A program made the translations under genes and the position numbers. Below the pieces are notes generated by a model. The model was not told the origin of the DNA. It was given only the letters and a program-made list of their open reading frames with translations, and searched no databases. From JALOTE01 sp031422195 (GTDB lineage Bacteria > Pseudomonadota > Alphaproteobacteria > Rhizobiales > Rhizobiaceae): a DNA stretch of 18,852 nucleotides. Positions within the stretch are counted from its first letter, which is position 1. The number at the start of each line of letters is the position of its first letter. Location: the NCBI GenBank assembly GCA_031422195.1, contig JANOPZ010000108.1:1-18852 (forward strand), given 5' to 3'. This document shows, piece after piece, positions 6,734 to 15,066 of this stretch.

Positions 6734-7834
6734 TCAAACCCTCTCCCGGATCATTTCAATTTCATGGAATTCTTCGCGGTAAGGCCGTGCTGAAGCAGGA
6801 AGTTCTTTGCGCGCATAGTACGTTGGATCGTTTTGCTGCCGTAAAAGAGCGCCGACCATTTCGACATATGCGGCATAAATTGACGGATTTGGTTCGGGAA
6901 GATCGTGTTTGATCAATGCGTGCAGCCTCGGCAAGGCGTGATACGGCACCATTGGAAACATATGATGTTCGATATGGTAATTCATGTTCCAATAGAGCCA
7001 GCGGCTGATGGGATTCATATAAACGGTCCGGCTGTTGAGACGGTGGTCAACCACGTCTTCGGCCAATCCACCGTGTTGGATGAGACCCGTCATATACATA
7101 TGCCAGCAACCATAAACCCGCGCTCCGCCGATAAGCATCAATGGCAACCAAGATTGGAGCAGCAGTGCAACAATCAGTGTGGCCGCATATATAGCCATAT
7201 GCAGCCGTGCCCAAAATACGGCCTTGCTGCGCTCAGATTCCGGAATGTAAGTTTGTTCGGCCGCGTTGACGCCGTAAATTGCATGGCGAACCAATGTTCG
7301 CAAATCGTAAAATATATACGGTATTCCAATAAAATTTAACGCCATTTTCAGGATCATCGGCGGGCGCATGAAGCCAATTTCAGGATCAAGTCCAACAGTA
7401 ATCGTGTTGGTGTGATGGCGGGCATGGCTCCAGCGCCATGTTACCGGATTGCGCATTATCATGAAACTGGCGATGTGATAAACAACATCGTTCATCCATC
7501 CGGTCTTGAAAGCAGTGCCATGCCCGCATTCATGCCAGCGGCTATCGCAGGAAGAACCATAAAGAAGACCGTAAACAAAGAAAAACGGCACGCATGCCCA
7601 ACTGCCCCAAAAAGCAATTCCTCCTGCTGCCGAAACGCCCAAAAGCCCGAGCCAGACCAACGTATCGCGGATGGCTGGGCCATCGCTTCGCTGCATCAGT
7701 TCTTTCATTACTTTGCGCGGTACTTCTGAATGATACCACTCAGCAGAAGCCAGCCCGGTTTCAATGGCAAGCTGTTGGCTTTTGCCCGTTAGGGAATAGT
7801 CGCGTCCGGTGTAGGTTCGGGTAAAGATTGTCAT
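6734..7834 (-). CDS. mocD: Membrane di-iron oxygenase of the fatty acid desaturase family, MocD-like
   Basis: The 366-residue protein carries the three histidine boxes of membrane-bound desaturases and hydroxylases: HECGH (101-105), HARHH (137-141) and HIEHH (287-291), with an extra H254 in QHGG. Hydrophobic segments lie at about 58-95, 165-180 and 210-240. These enzymes use a di-iron centre and O2 to hydroxylate or desaturate a C-H bond and need reduced ferredoxin. The Rieske ferredoxin gene follows after one base. The neighbours are sugar transport, MocA-type and TIM-barrel enzymes and no lipid genes, so the substrate is probably a sugar or cyclitol derivative rather than a fatty acid. MocD, implicated in O-demethylation of 3-O-methyl-scyllo-inosamine, is the best analogue that I know. 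The substrate is inference. The ATG lies 3 bases after the epimerase-like gene. Confidence 0.84.
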   Translation of the reverse strand: MTIFTRTYTGRDYSLTGKSQQLAIETGLASAEWYHSEVPRKVMKELMQRSDGPAIRDTLVWLGLLGVSAAGGIAFWGSWACVPFFFVYGLLYGSSCDSRWHECGHGTAFKTGWMNDVVYHIASFMIMRNPVTWRWSHARHHTNTITVGLDPEIGFMRPPMILKMALNFIGIPYIFYDLRTLVRHAIYGVNAAEQTYIPESERSKAVFWARLHMAIYAATLIVALLLQSWLPLMLIGGARVYGCWHMYMTGLIQHGGLAEDVVDHRLNSRTVYMNPISRWLYWNMNYHIEHHMFPMVPYHALPRLHALIKHDLPEPNPSIYAAYVEMVGALLRQQNDPTYYARKELPASARPYREEFHEIEMIRERV

Positions 7835-7837
7835 GGG

Positions 7838-9040
7838 TTAGTCCTTGGTCTTTGGGTTTACCGGCGCCGCCCGCAAAGGCGGAAACTGGCCGGAAGGAAT
7901 TGGAAAATCACTTTCTGGCTGAATTGCAATTGCGCGGATTGCGGCCTCAGTTGATGCAATTGCGGCATCCCCGTCAAGCACCCGAAACCGCGTATGATAA
8001 CTGCGTTCTTCCTGTGGGCTGAGCCAAATCATCTCACCTCTATTGCGTGCCGCATTATTGCCCAGCACATGGTGTGTCGAAGGCTCGATCCCCATGACAT
8101 ATGCCCCGGACTGGAAATATTGCCACTGATAAACGCAAGGCATTTGGTCTTTGCGTGTTACTATTTCGATGCCCAAGCCCAACCGGTCGTTGACCAGCGC
8201 CAACGGCACTTCGCCAGCCGCGTTGGAGGCCATCTCATGTTGCCAAACTTGTTCTATAAAACCATTGATCGGCGCAGGCGCACGCTGATAGCCGGAACCC
8301 TGCGCCTCATATTTGTCACCGTCATGTGACGCCCAAATCACTTCTCGGATCGGTGCTAGAAAGCGTGCACCCTCATCCAATACCGGATGGCCAATGTTAA
8401 CATGGTAAAACATCATATGTGGGGTCGTCAGAAACCCGGCATTCACAACCCTGTCAGTGAGGCGGATTTCGTCTCCACCCACTTCAGCTTCAATGCGGCG
8501 ATGCAAGTGCAAGTTTTCTCCAAAAACCGTAGCCTGTACAATTACGGCTTCTGCCCAAAGGGTGCAGCGATTTCCATCCCAGCTTTCACCGTAACCCGTT
8601 AGGCGCGCAGGAATTGTACTGATACGGCCATGCAACGCGTGGGTGACAGTTTTGCGGCCTGGATAGTTGTAGGATTCGATTGAAACCTGTTCTGGCGCTA
8701 GAATGTGATCGAGCCCGCACGTCACTAAAAAGCCAGAAAAGCTGCGCGTCCAGGCAAAACCACCCTCCGCTTCAGTTTCATGCAAACCGGGATGACGAAA
8801 CCCGGTGGGCGAATGCCAGCCAATCGCGCGGCCTTTGTGTTCCACTTCTGCAATGTCCATGGCGCGATCGACCAACACTGAAAATCGCAGCCCCGATCCA
8901 GTGCGAAATTCAAGCATTCGAACGCCGCGTTCCACGCCATCGCCCAAGATGACCAACCGCACGCCAGCAAATTGTGACAGACTTCCCGCCCGCGCGGCGA
9001 TGTCCTGACGCGTCAATGTCTGTTCATAAAGCCTAGGCAC
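7838..9040 (-). CDS. DUF4432 family, aldose 1-epimerase (galactose mutarotase)-like protein
   Basis: The 400-residue beta-rich protein resembles the DUF4432 branch of the galactose mutarotase-like superfamily, cytoplasmic proteins that often accompany sugar ABC importers. Visible landmarks are VDRAMDIAEVEHKG (58-70), GFLVTCGLDHI (103-113), THALHGRIS (133-141), MMFYHVNIGHP (209-219) and MGIEPSTHHVLG (316-327). H137, H213 and E319 are candidate active-site residues. It starts with GTG, not ATG: an AGGAGG ribosome-binding site 8 bases upstream supports this start strongly. A hairpin lies in the 56-base gap that precedes it. A role in anomer conversion or epimerisation of the imported sugar is plausible, but the precise reaction of this family is not established to my knowledge. 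Confidence 0.82.
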   Translation of the reverse strand: MPRLYEQTLTRQDIAARAGSLSQFAGVRLVILGDGVERGVRMLEFRTGSGLRFSVLVDRAMDIAEVEHKGRAIGWHSPTGFRHPGLHETEAEGGFAWTRSFSGFLVTCGLDHILAPEQVSIESYNYPGRKTVTHALHGRISTIPARLTGYGESWDGNRCTLWAEAVIVQATVFGENLHLHRRIEAEVGGDEIRLTDRVVNAGFLTTPHMMFYHVNIGHPVLDEGARFLAPIREVIWASHDGDKYEAQGSGYQRAPAPINGFIEQVWQHEMASNAAGEVPLALVNDRLGLGIEIVTRKDQMPCVYQWQYFQSGAYVMGIEPSTHHVLGNNAARNRGEMIWLSPQEERSYHTRFRVLDGDAAIASTEAAIRAIAIQPESDFPIPSGQFPPLRAAPVNPKTKD

Positions 9041-9063
9041 TCAGTTTGCCTCCTAAACAAAAC

Positions 9064-9089
9064 CGGGCGGCGCGCAATAGCCCCGCCCG
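9064..9089 (-). other. Intercistronic hairpin before the DUF4432 gene
   Basis: CGGGCGG (9064-9070) and CCGCCCG (9083-9089) form a perfect 7-bp GC stem with a 12-base loop, in the only sizeable gap of the enzyme half of the operon. On the transcript it is followed by a U-rich stretch (GGTTTTGTTT) and then the strong AGGAGG site. It may stabilise the upstream message or cause partial termination. Confidence 0.45.
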
Positions 9090-9096
9090 CCTCATT

Positions 9097-10011
9097 TCAC
9101 AGCCCGTGCGCCATGAATTTGCCGTCCATAAAGGCCTTTGAACGAGGCACGTCGGCTTCGTCCAGATGCTCTACAATGATCGGGATATTCGGGTGCTTTT
9201 TGGCTAACAGTTGCAAATAGAGGTCATAGTTCAATGATCCTGTTCCCGGCGCATTGAGAACAATTTCACCGACACCGCGGAAGGTATGCGAGGCCAAGGC
9301 ATCATCATCGCCAATATCGGCATGTTTTTCGGATTTGTCGTCGCCGGAACGGGCGACGTCTTTGGCGTGTGCGATCTTGATCTTGTCGGACAGCGTGTCG
9401 AAAACCTGATGGAGGATCTTGTCCATATGATCGATGTTATGGGATTCAAAATAATTGGTTGGGTCCATCAACAACCCCAATCCCGGGTGTTCGACCTGCG
9501 CAAACATTCTAACGGTTTCTTCCACCGATCCCACCACGTTGTTGACATAGGTTTCGAGCAGAAACATCGAGCCGTGATCATAGGCTTCCTGGGCCAGTTC
9601 AGCGACGATCTTGCGGCAGGCTTCAAAACCTTCTTCGGTCTTGTTTTTTGGATCAGACATCCATTCAGATTCGGTGTTGTATGTTCCAGTTTCTGAAATC
9701 ACGTATGGTGAACCCAATGCACGGGAATTGCGGATGATGTCTTTCAAGCGGTCGACGTTGGCTTTGCGGTGCGCCATGTCTGGGTGTATGAAGTTGGTGT
9801 AACCAGAGATGCAGCAAATGGGCAGATCATGTGCGCGGAAAGTATCGCGCACTTTCTTGCAATTTGCTGCTGTCAAACTGCCGTGGCTTAAATCAATATC
9901 CTTGAAATGAAGATCCAACTGCACTGTGTTAAATCCGTGCTGCCGGATCTTTTTTGCAGACTCTTCAAGGCCGTAGGGGAAGTACCCTGTAAAAATTCCA
10001 AGTTGCATCAT
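9097..10011 (-). CDS. Sugar phosphate isomerase/epimerase-like TIM barrel (xylose isomerase-like, MocC/IolE type)
   Basis: A cytoplasmic xylose-isomerase-like TIM barrel of about 304 residues. Numbered from an upstream ATG at 10020, the four divalent-metal ligands of the fold are recognisable: E156 (LLET), D186 (LMDPTN), H218 (IAHAKD) and E284 (IIVEHL). The start motif LGIFTGYF and a GTGSLNYDLYL segment near 259-269 are typical. Three ATG codons are close together (10020, 10011, 10008). GAGAAAGG abuts the first but is 9 bases from the one at 10011, which I therefore prefer. The gene follows the Gfo/Idh gene within 7-15 bases. Members of this fold isomerise, epimerise or dehydrate keto-sugars and inosose; the pairing with a MocA-type oxidoreductase is common in cyclitol and sugar pathways. 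Confidence 0.87.
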   Translation of the reverse strand: MMQLGIFTGYFPYGLEESAKKIRQHGFNTVQLDLHFKDIDLSHGSLTAANCKKVRDTFRAHDLPICCISGYTNFIHPDMAHRKANVDRLKDIIRNSRALGSPYVISETGTYNTESEWMSDPKNKTEEGFEACRKIVAELAQEAYDHGSMFLLETYVNNVVGSVEETVRMFAQVEHPGLGLLMDPTNYFESHNIDHMDKILHQVFDTLSDKIKIAHAKDVARSGDDKSEKHADIGDDDALASHTFRGVGEIVLNAPGTGSLNYDLYLQLLAKKHPNIPIIVEHLDEADVPRSKAFMDGKFMAHGL

Positions 10012-10026
10012 AGTCGTCATCCTTTC

Positions 10027-11118
10027 TCAGTTTGTTGAAATTTCAGAAAGTTTCACAGTGCGGTTTTCGGCAATCGATTTATATCCTGCCTCAATCAACG
10101 CCACCGTGTGAACATTATCGGCAACTGTAAGTGCAGGCTGCGTACCGGTTTTCACAGCATGTTGCAGTTGTTCCATCACACCAATAAAGGCATGCGGAAA
10201 CCACATCGTGTCCCATGTCGGCGTCACCCATTTACCGCCGGTAGCCCTTTGAGATGCATAGCTCAGCGTTGAGGCGGCCCCTGTCGGCCAACCAATTGAG
10301 CCTTTGGCTACACCCAATGTGCCTGAAACGCGGAACGTGATATGCTGATCATTTTCAAATCCCTCGGCACGCGGTCCTGACCAAACGTCTTCCAAACTTA
10401 TCGCAAGAACCCCTGACGCAAAGCGTAGCGTTGAAACGGTTATTCCATCAGAATGTTCAAACGTGGTGCGCGGATCCGGGCGGGTTTGGGTCGTGATTTC
10501 GGTTGGCTCACCGAACAGGAAACGCAGGACATCCAAATGATGCACGGCCATATTGGCGAGCGTAAGCCGGTCATAATCTGCCAGAAATCCTTGCCAGTGG
10601 GGGATGGCGTGCATATCGATCTGGGCAATCACGATCTCACCCAGATCTCCCCGGTCAATGATCTGTTTTAAGACCCGCATCGACTGGTCGTAACGCATAT
10701 TCTGATTGACGCTGAGAACCTTGCCCGCCGCCGCTGCTTCATCCCGCAGCAAAATGGCTTCAGCCAGCGTCAAAGCCAACGGCTTTTGTGCCAAAATACC
10801 TTTGATATGCGGCTGCTTGAGTGCAGCGCGGATCAAGGCAGGCTGAAGGTTTGGCGGATAAGCGATATCCAAAATCTCAACTGACGTGTCGGCCATTAGG
10901 GCTTCGGGCGTTGGATGCACTTTGGGGATGGCCCACCGCGCAGCAACTGCGGCCGCATTTGCCTCTGTTCTGCTGGCGATTGCAACAACTTTGAACCCGG
11001 CTTCCTTATAGGCCGCCAAATGGCATTCGGCCATAATCATGCCGGCACCTATACAGCCAATTGTAAGATCATTGGTTCGCACCGCGGGATCCGGTAGAAA
11101 TCCTAAAGCGTCGGTCAT
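10027..11118 (-). CDS. Gfo/Idh/MocA-family NAD(P)-dependent oxidoreductase
   Basis: The 363-residue protein has the two domains of this family. The N-terminal Rossmann fold shows GCIGAGMI (21-28) and a SRTEANAAAVAARW stretch after the second strand. A C-terminal alpha/beta domain follows, with the substrate-site motif NMAVHHLDVLRFLFGE (189-204), where H194 and D196 are candidate catalytic residues. The conserved E-K-P motif appears as QKP (111-113), keeping the lysine. Such enzymes oxidise or reduce a hydroxyl or keto group of sugars and cyclitols. Its ATG overlaps the stop of the upstream ATPase gene by four bases (ATGA). Substrate is unknown. A MocA- or inositol-dehydrogenase-like role fits the TIM-barrel gene just downstream. 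Confidence 0.9.
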   Translation of the reverse strand: MTDALGFLPDPAVRTNDLTIGCIGAGMIMAECHLAAYKEAGFKVVAIASRTEANAAAVAARWAIPKVHPTPEALMADTSVEILDIAYPPNLQPALIRAALKQPHIKGILAQKPLALTLAEAILLRDEAAAAGKVLSVNQNMRYDQSMRVLKQIIDRGDLGEIVIAQIDMHAIPHWQGFLADYDRLTLANMAVHHLDVLRFLFGEPTEITTQTRPDPRTTFEHSDGITVSTLRFASGVLAISLEDVWSGPRAEGFENDQHITFRVSGTLGVAKGSIGWPTGAASTLSYASQRATGGKWVTPTWDTMWFPHAFIGVMEQLQHAVKTGTQPALTVADNVHTVALIEAGYKSIAENRTVKLSEISTN

Positions 11119-12191
11119 TGTCGTGCCTCTCCCATAAGACGGGGCAGCGTTTTTCCACTTTCCCCAAAATAGATCACCCGCGTAGGGTCGCAGCTCAGGC
11201 TTACTAATGCGCCTATCGCAATATCGGGCTGACCGCGCATCATGGCGCGCAAAGGCTGCGGGCCTGCGCTGAGCGTAACCACAGTATATCCGCCTAAGGG
11301 TTCAACTGCCGCTACTGTTGCAGGCACTCCTGTTCCACCCTGCCAAGAAGAGACCTGCAAATCCTCTGGGCGCAGGCCAAGTTCTTGCACGTCTTGCATC
11401 GCATTTGTAGCAACCAGCAAAGCACCACCTGCAGTCTCAAACCCAGATTCGTGGCGACGCGCAGGCAAAATATTCATCATCGGCGAGCCCAAGAATCGCG
11501 CGACATAGCTGGTCGCCGGATTGTCATAAATATCGACCGGTTTGCCTATTTGGCGTATTGCCCCGTGCTCCAGAATTGCCATGCGGTCGGCGACCGACAT
11601 TGCCTCTTCCTGGTCATGCGTGACATAAATCAACGTGCGGCCCGCTTCGCGTTGAATGCGCTTCAGTTCGACGCGCGTTTCTTCACGCAGGCGCGCGTCA
11701 AGGGCAGATATCGGATCGTCCATCAAATAAGCCGCCGGATCACGCACCAGCGCCCTTGCTATTGCGACCCGTTGCCGTTCACCGCCGGATAGCTGACCTG
11801 GCATTTTGTGGAGGATATGGGTGATATGCAGTTTTTCTGCTGCATCCTTTACCCTTGTTGCAATCAACGCTGGTGCAACTTTGCGCTCCAGCAACGGAAA
11901 ACGCACATTATCCGCCGCCGACATATGAGGAAACAAAGCAAGGTTTTGGAACACCATCGCAATGTTGCGCGCGGCAGGCGAAACCTCGTTCACCACTTTG
12001 CCATCAATAAGAATTTCGCCGGAATCAGGCTTATCCAGACCCAAAATCAATCGCAGTATCGTGCTTTTGCCTGATAGCGGCGGGCCGAAAAAGCAGAAGA
12101 ATTCATTGTCGACGACAGTAAAACTTGCGTCGTCAACGGCCAATGTATTTCCAAAACGTTTGGTAACATTGTGAAAAGCGATCTTAGCCAT
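11115..12191 (-). CDS. CUT1 ABC transporter ATP-binding protein A (MalK/UgpC type) with Asp in place of the Walker B glutamate
   Basis: A 358-residue MalK-type ATPase with a C-terminal OB-like regulatory domain (LRPEDLQV at about 272-279). Walker A is GPPLSGKST (36-44), Q-loop Q82, signature LSGGE (134-138) and switch H192. Walker B reads LMDDP (156-160): the catalytic glutamate is Asp 159, encoded GAT. The gene starts one base after the stop of ATPase B and overlaps the start of the Gfo/Idh gene. Two distinct MalK-type ATPases beside two permeases imply a heterodimeric motor, as in the two-ATPase layout of the rhizobial glycerol importer GlpSTPQV. This subunit would supply the good signature to the intact ATP site and the weakened Walker B to the other one. 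Confidence 0.92.
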   Translation of the reverse strand: MAKIAFHNVTKRFGNTLAVDDASFTVVDNEFFCFFGPPLSGKSTILRLILGLDKPDSGEILIDGKVVNEVSPAARNIAMVFQNLALFPHMSAADNVRFPLLERKVAPALIATRVKDAAEKLHITHILHKMPGQLSGGERQRVAIARALVRDPAAYLMDDPISALDARLREETRVELKRIQREAGRTLIYVTHDQEEAMSVADRMAILEHGAIRQIGKPVDIYDNPATSYVARFLGSPMMNILPARRHESGFETAGGALLVATNAMQDVQELGLRPEDLQVSSWQGGTGVPATVAAVEPLGGYTVVTLSAGPQPLRAMMRGQPDIAIGALVSLSCDPTRVIYFGESGKTLPRLMGEARQ

Positions 12192-12192
12192 C

Positions 12193-13284
12193 TCAATGCC
12201 CCTTCATGGCAGCGCCAGTGGCGGCATCAAACAGCCGCACTGCCGCACTATGGGGGGTAAAATGAAACGTCTGACCCGGTTCAAACCCGGCATCATTTTC
12301 AAACACAAGCTTTGCGCCAAGTTCGCCGTGACCAAGGTGTAATATGGTTCTGGCGCCGATGCGTTCAACAAAGCTGACAGGCATCGCCATGCCTTGTCCT
12401 TCCGGCACCCGCGCTGCTTGTTCTGGGCGGAAACCAAACACGACTTCACCAGAGGCCTGACGCGCGCCAGCCGCCTGTTCGGGCCCAAGCAGTGGCGAGT
12501 GTCCCAAGGCACCCAAATCAATGGCCAAACCTTCAGCCGTTTCCACGGGTCGCCCTTGCAAAAGGTTCATACCGGGGGATCCAATGAAGCGGGCGACAAA
12601 TAAGTTGGCCGGATCATTATAGATTTGCAGCGGCGTACCGACCTGCTGCAACACACCATGATCCATCACCGCAATACGGTCAGCCATGGTCATTGCCTCC
12701 AGCTGATCATGCGTGACGTAAACCATCGTCTGCTTGAAGCCGCGTTGCAATTGCTTCAACTCGGTTCGCATCACAGCGCGGAACGCAGCGTCAACATTCG
12801 ATAATGGTTCATCAAGGAGAAAAATTGCCGGCTCCATGATTGCCGATCGCCCGATTGCCACCCTTTGCAGAATATTCACTGACAAGCCGGCAGAAGGCCG
12901 GTCTAACATTGGTGTAAGTTGCAGCAGTTCAGCCATGGCGTTGGTACGCTTGGCCACTTCTGCCGCAGGCCGCCGTATGGCGCGAAGGCCATATGAAAGG
13001 TTTTGCCGCACACTCATATGCGTAAAAATCGCATAATTTTGAAAGACAAACCCAACTCCGCGTTTGCCAATTGCCACACCGGACATGTCGCGATTATCAA
13101 ACAGAATACGCCCTTCGCTTGGCTGTTCCATCCCTGCAATCATGTTCATAGTGGTGGATTTTCCACAGCCCGATGGCCCAAGCAATGCAACGAACTCACC
13201 ATCGTGAATACTCAAGTCCATGGTTTTGAGCGCCGTAAACGCTCCAAACCGCTTGACCAAATTTTCAAGCCGGATCGTGCTCAT
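12193..13284 (-). CDS. CUT1 ABC transporter ATP-binding protein B (MalK/UgpC type) with degenerate signature motif
   Basis: The 363-residue product, read from the ATG at 13284, has Walker A GPSGCGKST (36-44), Q82, Walker B LLDEP (156-160) and switch H192, all intact. The signature, normally LSGGQ, reads LSVNI (134-138), so both glycines and the glutamine are lost. The next residues LQRVAIGRS still align with the family. The chosen start overlaps the stop of the MalF-type permease gene by four bases (ATGA). A longer frame from 13485 would lie entirely inside the permease gene and begins with non-homologous residues. The regulatory C-terminal domain is present (FGFRPEQAARV at about 298-308). 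It is the complement of ATPase A, whose signature is normal but whose Walker B is altered. Confidence 0.92.
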   Translation of the reverse strand: MSTIRLENLVKRFGAFTALKTMDLSIHDGEFVALLGPSGCGKSTTMNMIAGMEQPSEGRILFDNRDMSGVAIGKRGVGFVFQNYAIFTHMSVRQNLSYGLRAIRRPAAEVAKRTNAMAELLQLTPMLDRPSAGLSVNILQRVAIGRSAIMEPAIFLLDEPLSNVDAAFRAVMRTELKQLQRGFKQTMVYVTHDQLEAMTMADRIAVMDHGVLQQVGTPLQIYNDPANLFVARFIGSPGMNLLQGRPVETAEGLAIDLGALGHSPLLGPEQAAGARQASGEVVFGFRPEQAARVPEGQGMAMPVSFVERIGARTILHLGHGELGAKLVFENDAGFEPGQTFHFTPHSAAVRLFDAATGAAMKGH

Positions 13285-14177
13285 GATCGCACCCGAGCCA
13301 TTCGATTCAAGGCCAAAACGCAGATCACTGACAAAACAATCAGGATCGCCAGCGCAATTGCTGCAACATAGCCCCAGATCAAATCCTGTGTTGCGATTTT
13401 GTAAATATAAACGCTGATCGTTTCTGTGGCCACACCCGGACCGCCTCCGGTCATGATGTACAAAGTGTCGAATATTTTGAAACACTCAATAATGCGTATT
13501 GCGAGGGCAATAGCGATAATCGCTTTCATCCGTGGCAATACAATGCTGATAAAACGTTGCCAACTGTTTGCCCCTAGAAGAGTGGCTGCTTTGAGTTGAT
13601 CTTCGGGCACTCCTGTAAGGCCAGCCAAAAGGATCAAAAACATCAAAGGCGTCCATTGCCATATGTCGGCAATCATAACTGCTATCAACGCCAGTTCCGG
13701 GTCAGAGAGCCAAGCAACAGTCACTTGATTTGCAGTCAGCACCGATAAGATATCGTTGATGGGGCCGCCCGACTGGAACAGCATATAAAACATATAACCA
13801 GTGACCGCAGGCACCACCATCATAGGCATGATGAGCACAGAATATGCGAACCGCTTTCCGGGAAATTCGTCCATGAATAAAGTTGCCAGTCCAAGGCCTA
13901 GCAAAAACTCCACCGGTACACACACCAGCATAATCAATAGGGTGCGCCCTAACGCCGACCAAAGCCGACTGTCCTGGATAAGGTCGCGGTAATTGGCAAA
14001 ATTGTTCCACATTTGCCACGCTTGCGGCCACGGCTGCCCTGATAACGGTGACCAGTCAGTCAGCGAAATATAGAGCTGCATCAGCAACGGAAACAATGAA
14101 ATGAACAACACCAGCACTTGCGCCGGAAGCGACAACTGAAACCCTAGCCGAGCAGATTCATCGCGTTTCGCCATCAT
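13281..14177 (-). CDS. CUT1 ABC transporter permease, MalF/UgpA type
   Basis: This 298-residue inner-membrane protein has about six hydrophobic segments, the first at residues 17-38 of the chosen start. The cytoplasmic EAA loop that docks onto the ATPases is visible at about 192-215 (DQLKAATLLGANSWQ, ending in VLP). The ATG at 14177 overlaps the stop of the MalG-type permease gene (ATGA); a second ATG follows directly at 14174. The frame extends upstream to 14345, but those 56 residues overlap the other permease gene and lack homology, so I reject them. It forms the heterodimeric pore with the MalG-type subunit. Unusually for CUT1 operons, the MalG-type gene comes first here. Confidence 0.93.
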   Translation of the reverse strand: MMAKRDESARLGFQLSLPAQVLVLFISLFPLLMQLYISLTDWSPLSGQPWPQAWQMWNNFANYRDLIQDSRLWSALGRTLLIMLVCVPVEFLLGLGLATLFMDEFPGKRFAYSVLIMPMMVVPAVTGYMFYMLFQSGGPINDILSVLTANQVTVAWLSDPELALIAVMIADIWQWTPLMFLILLAGLTGVPEDQLKAATLLGANSWQRFISIVLPRMKAIIAIALAIRIIECFKIFDTLYIMTGGGPGVATETISVYIYKIATQDLIWGYVAAIALAILIVLSVICVLALNRMARVRS

Positions 14178-15034
14178 TGCTTCAAAGCTCCGAAGGTCAA
14201 ACCACGGGCCAGATGACGCTGTATCAAAATTCCCAAGACCACCGGTGGGACAGCTGCTATCAGGCCGAGAGCAGCCTTGGCCCCATAAAGTTGACCCGTC
14301 ATCGATGATGATAGCGACGCCATGTAAACTGGAATTGTAACCCATTCACGCGTGGTCAATAAAAGTGCAATCAAGTAATCTGACCAGTTTAAGATAAACA
14401 CGAACAAAGTGGCAGCTGCCAATGGCGCGCGCATAATTGGCAACGTGATGCGCCAGAACACGCGGGCGCGGGAACACCCTTCGACCAGTGCTGCTTCTTC
14501 AATCTCACGCGGCATGTCGTCAAAAAAGGTTTTCATCAGCCAGAACGCAAAAGGCAACGTCACAATGCCGTACACCAAGGCCAAACCCCACCACGTATCG
14601 GTTAGATTCAAAAAGGCCCACATGATCATAACCGGCGTCATGACCGCCATCGGTGGAAACAGCCGCAACTGCACCAAAGCCAACGGCAAATTGGCGCCCG
14701 ATCCAAAGCGCGATAACCCATATGCTGCTGCGGTGCCTGCGGTCATTGCAATCATGGTGCCAATGCCAGCAGATAGGAATGATGACAGGATCGGTTTTAT
14801 TGCTGTGCGGTCTAATGCAACAATCAGCTCTGATGTTGAGGTTCCAAAAATAAAGCGGAAATTATCCAAAGTTGGCTCGCGCGGCCACCAAGTCAGTGCA
14901 GCGCCGGTAGCCTGCCATTCCGGTATTGGCTTAAATGCCATTGATGCCATCCACAAAATCGGAATGAGCGCCAGCGCCAACGCAAGAAAAATAGCCAGAT
15001 AACGGAAGGTCTCAAACAGTACGGAGCGCGGCAT
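14174..15034 (-). CDS. CUT1 ABC transporter permease, MalG/UgpE type
   Basis: The 286-residue inner-membrane protein starts with a transmembrane segment (about 11-33) followed by the SMAFKPIPEW sequence common to MalG-type subunits. It has five to six membrane segments in all. The EAA loop is complete at about 180-199: EAALVEGCSRARVFWRITLP. It pairs with the MalF-type permease, whose start overlaps this gene's stop by four bases. The ATG is preceded by a weak GGA ribosome-binding site. An 84-base gap with a strong hairpin separates it from the binding-protein gene upstream. Confidence 0.93.
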   Translation of the reverse strand: MPRSVLFETFRYLAIFLALALALIPILWMASMAFKPIPEWQATGAALTWWPREPTLDNFRFIFGTSTSELIVALDRTAIKPILSSFLSAGIGTMIAMTAGTAAAYGLSRFGSGANLPLALVQLRLFPPMAVMTPVMIMWAFLNLTDTWWGLALVYGIVTLPFAFWLMKTFFDDMPREIEEAALVEGCSRARVFWRITLPIMRAPLAAATLFVFILNWSDYLIALLLTTREWVTIPVYMASLSSSMTGQLYGAKAALGLIAAVPPVVLGILIQRHLARGLTFGALKQ

Positions 15035-15066
15035 CTGAAATCCAAATGTTCTAGTGTCGGTAACAT

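Noticed and set aside
11115..13284. Interpreting the altered ATPase motifs as pseudogene decay
   Set aside because: Both frames are full length with all other motifs intact, are translationally coupled, and the two changes are complementary rather than random.
13285..13485. N-terminal extension of ATPase B to 430 residues
   Set aside because: It lies wholly within the MalF-type permease gene; ATPase homology starts at the ATG at 13284, which forms an ATGA overlap with the permease stop.
14178..14345. 56-residue N-terminal extension of the MalF-type permease
   Set aside because: It overlaps the MalG-type gene and shows no permease features; the ATG at 14177 in the ATGA overlap is the natural start.
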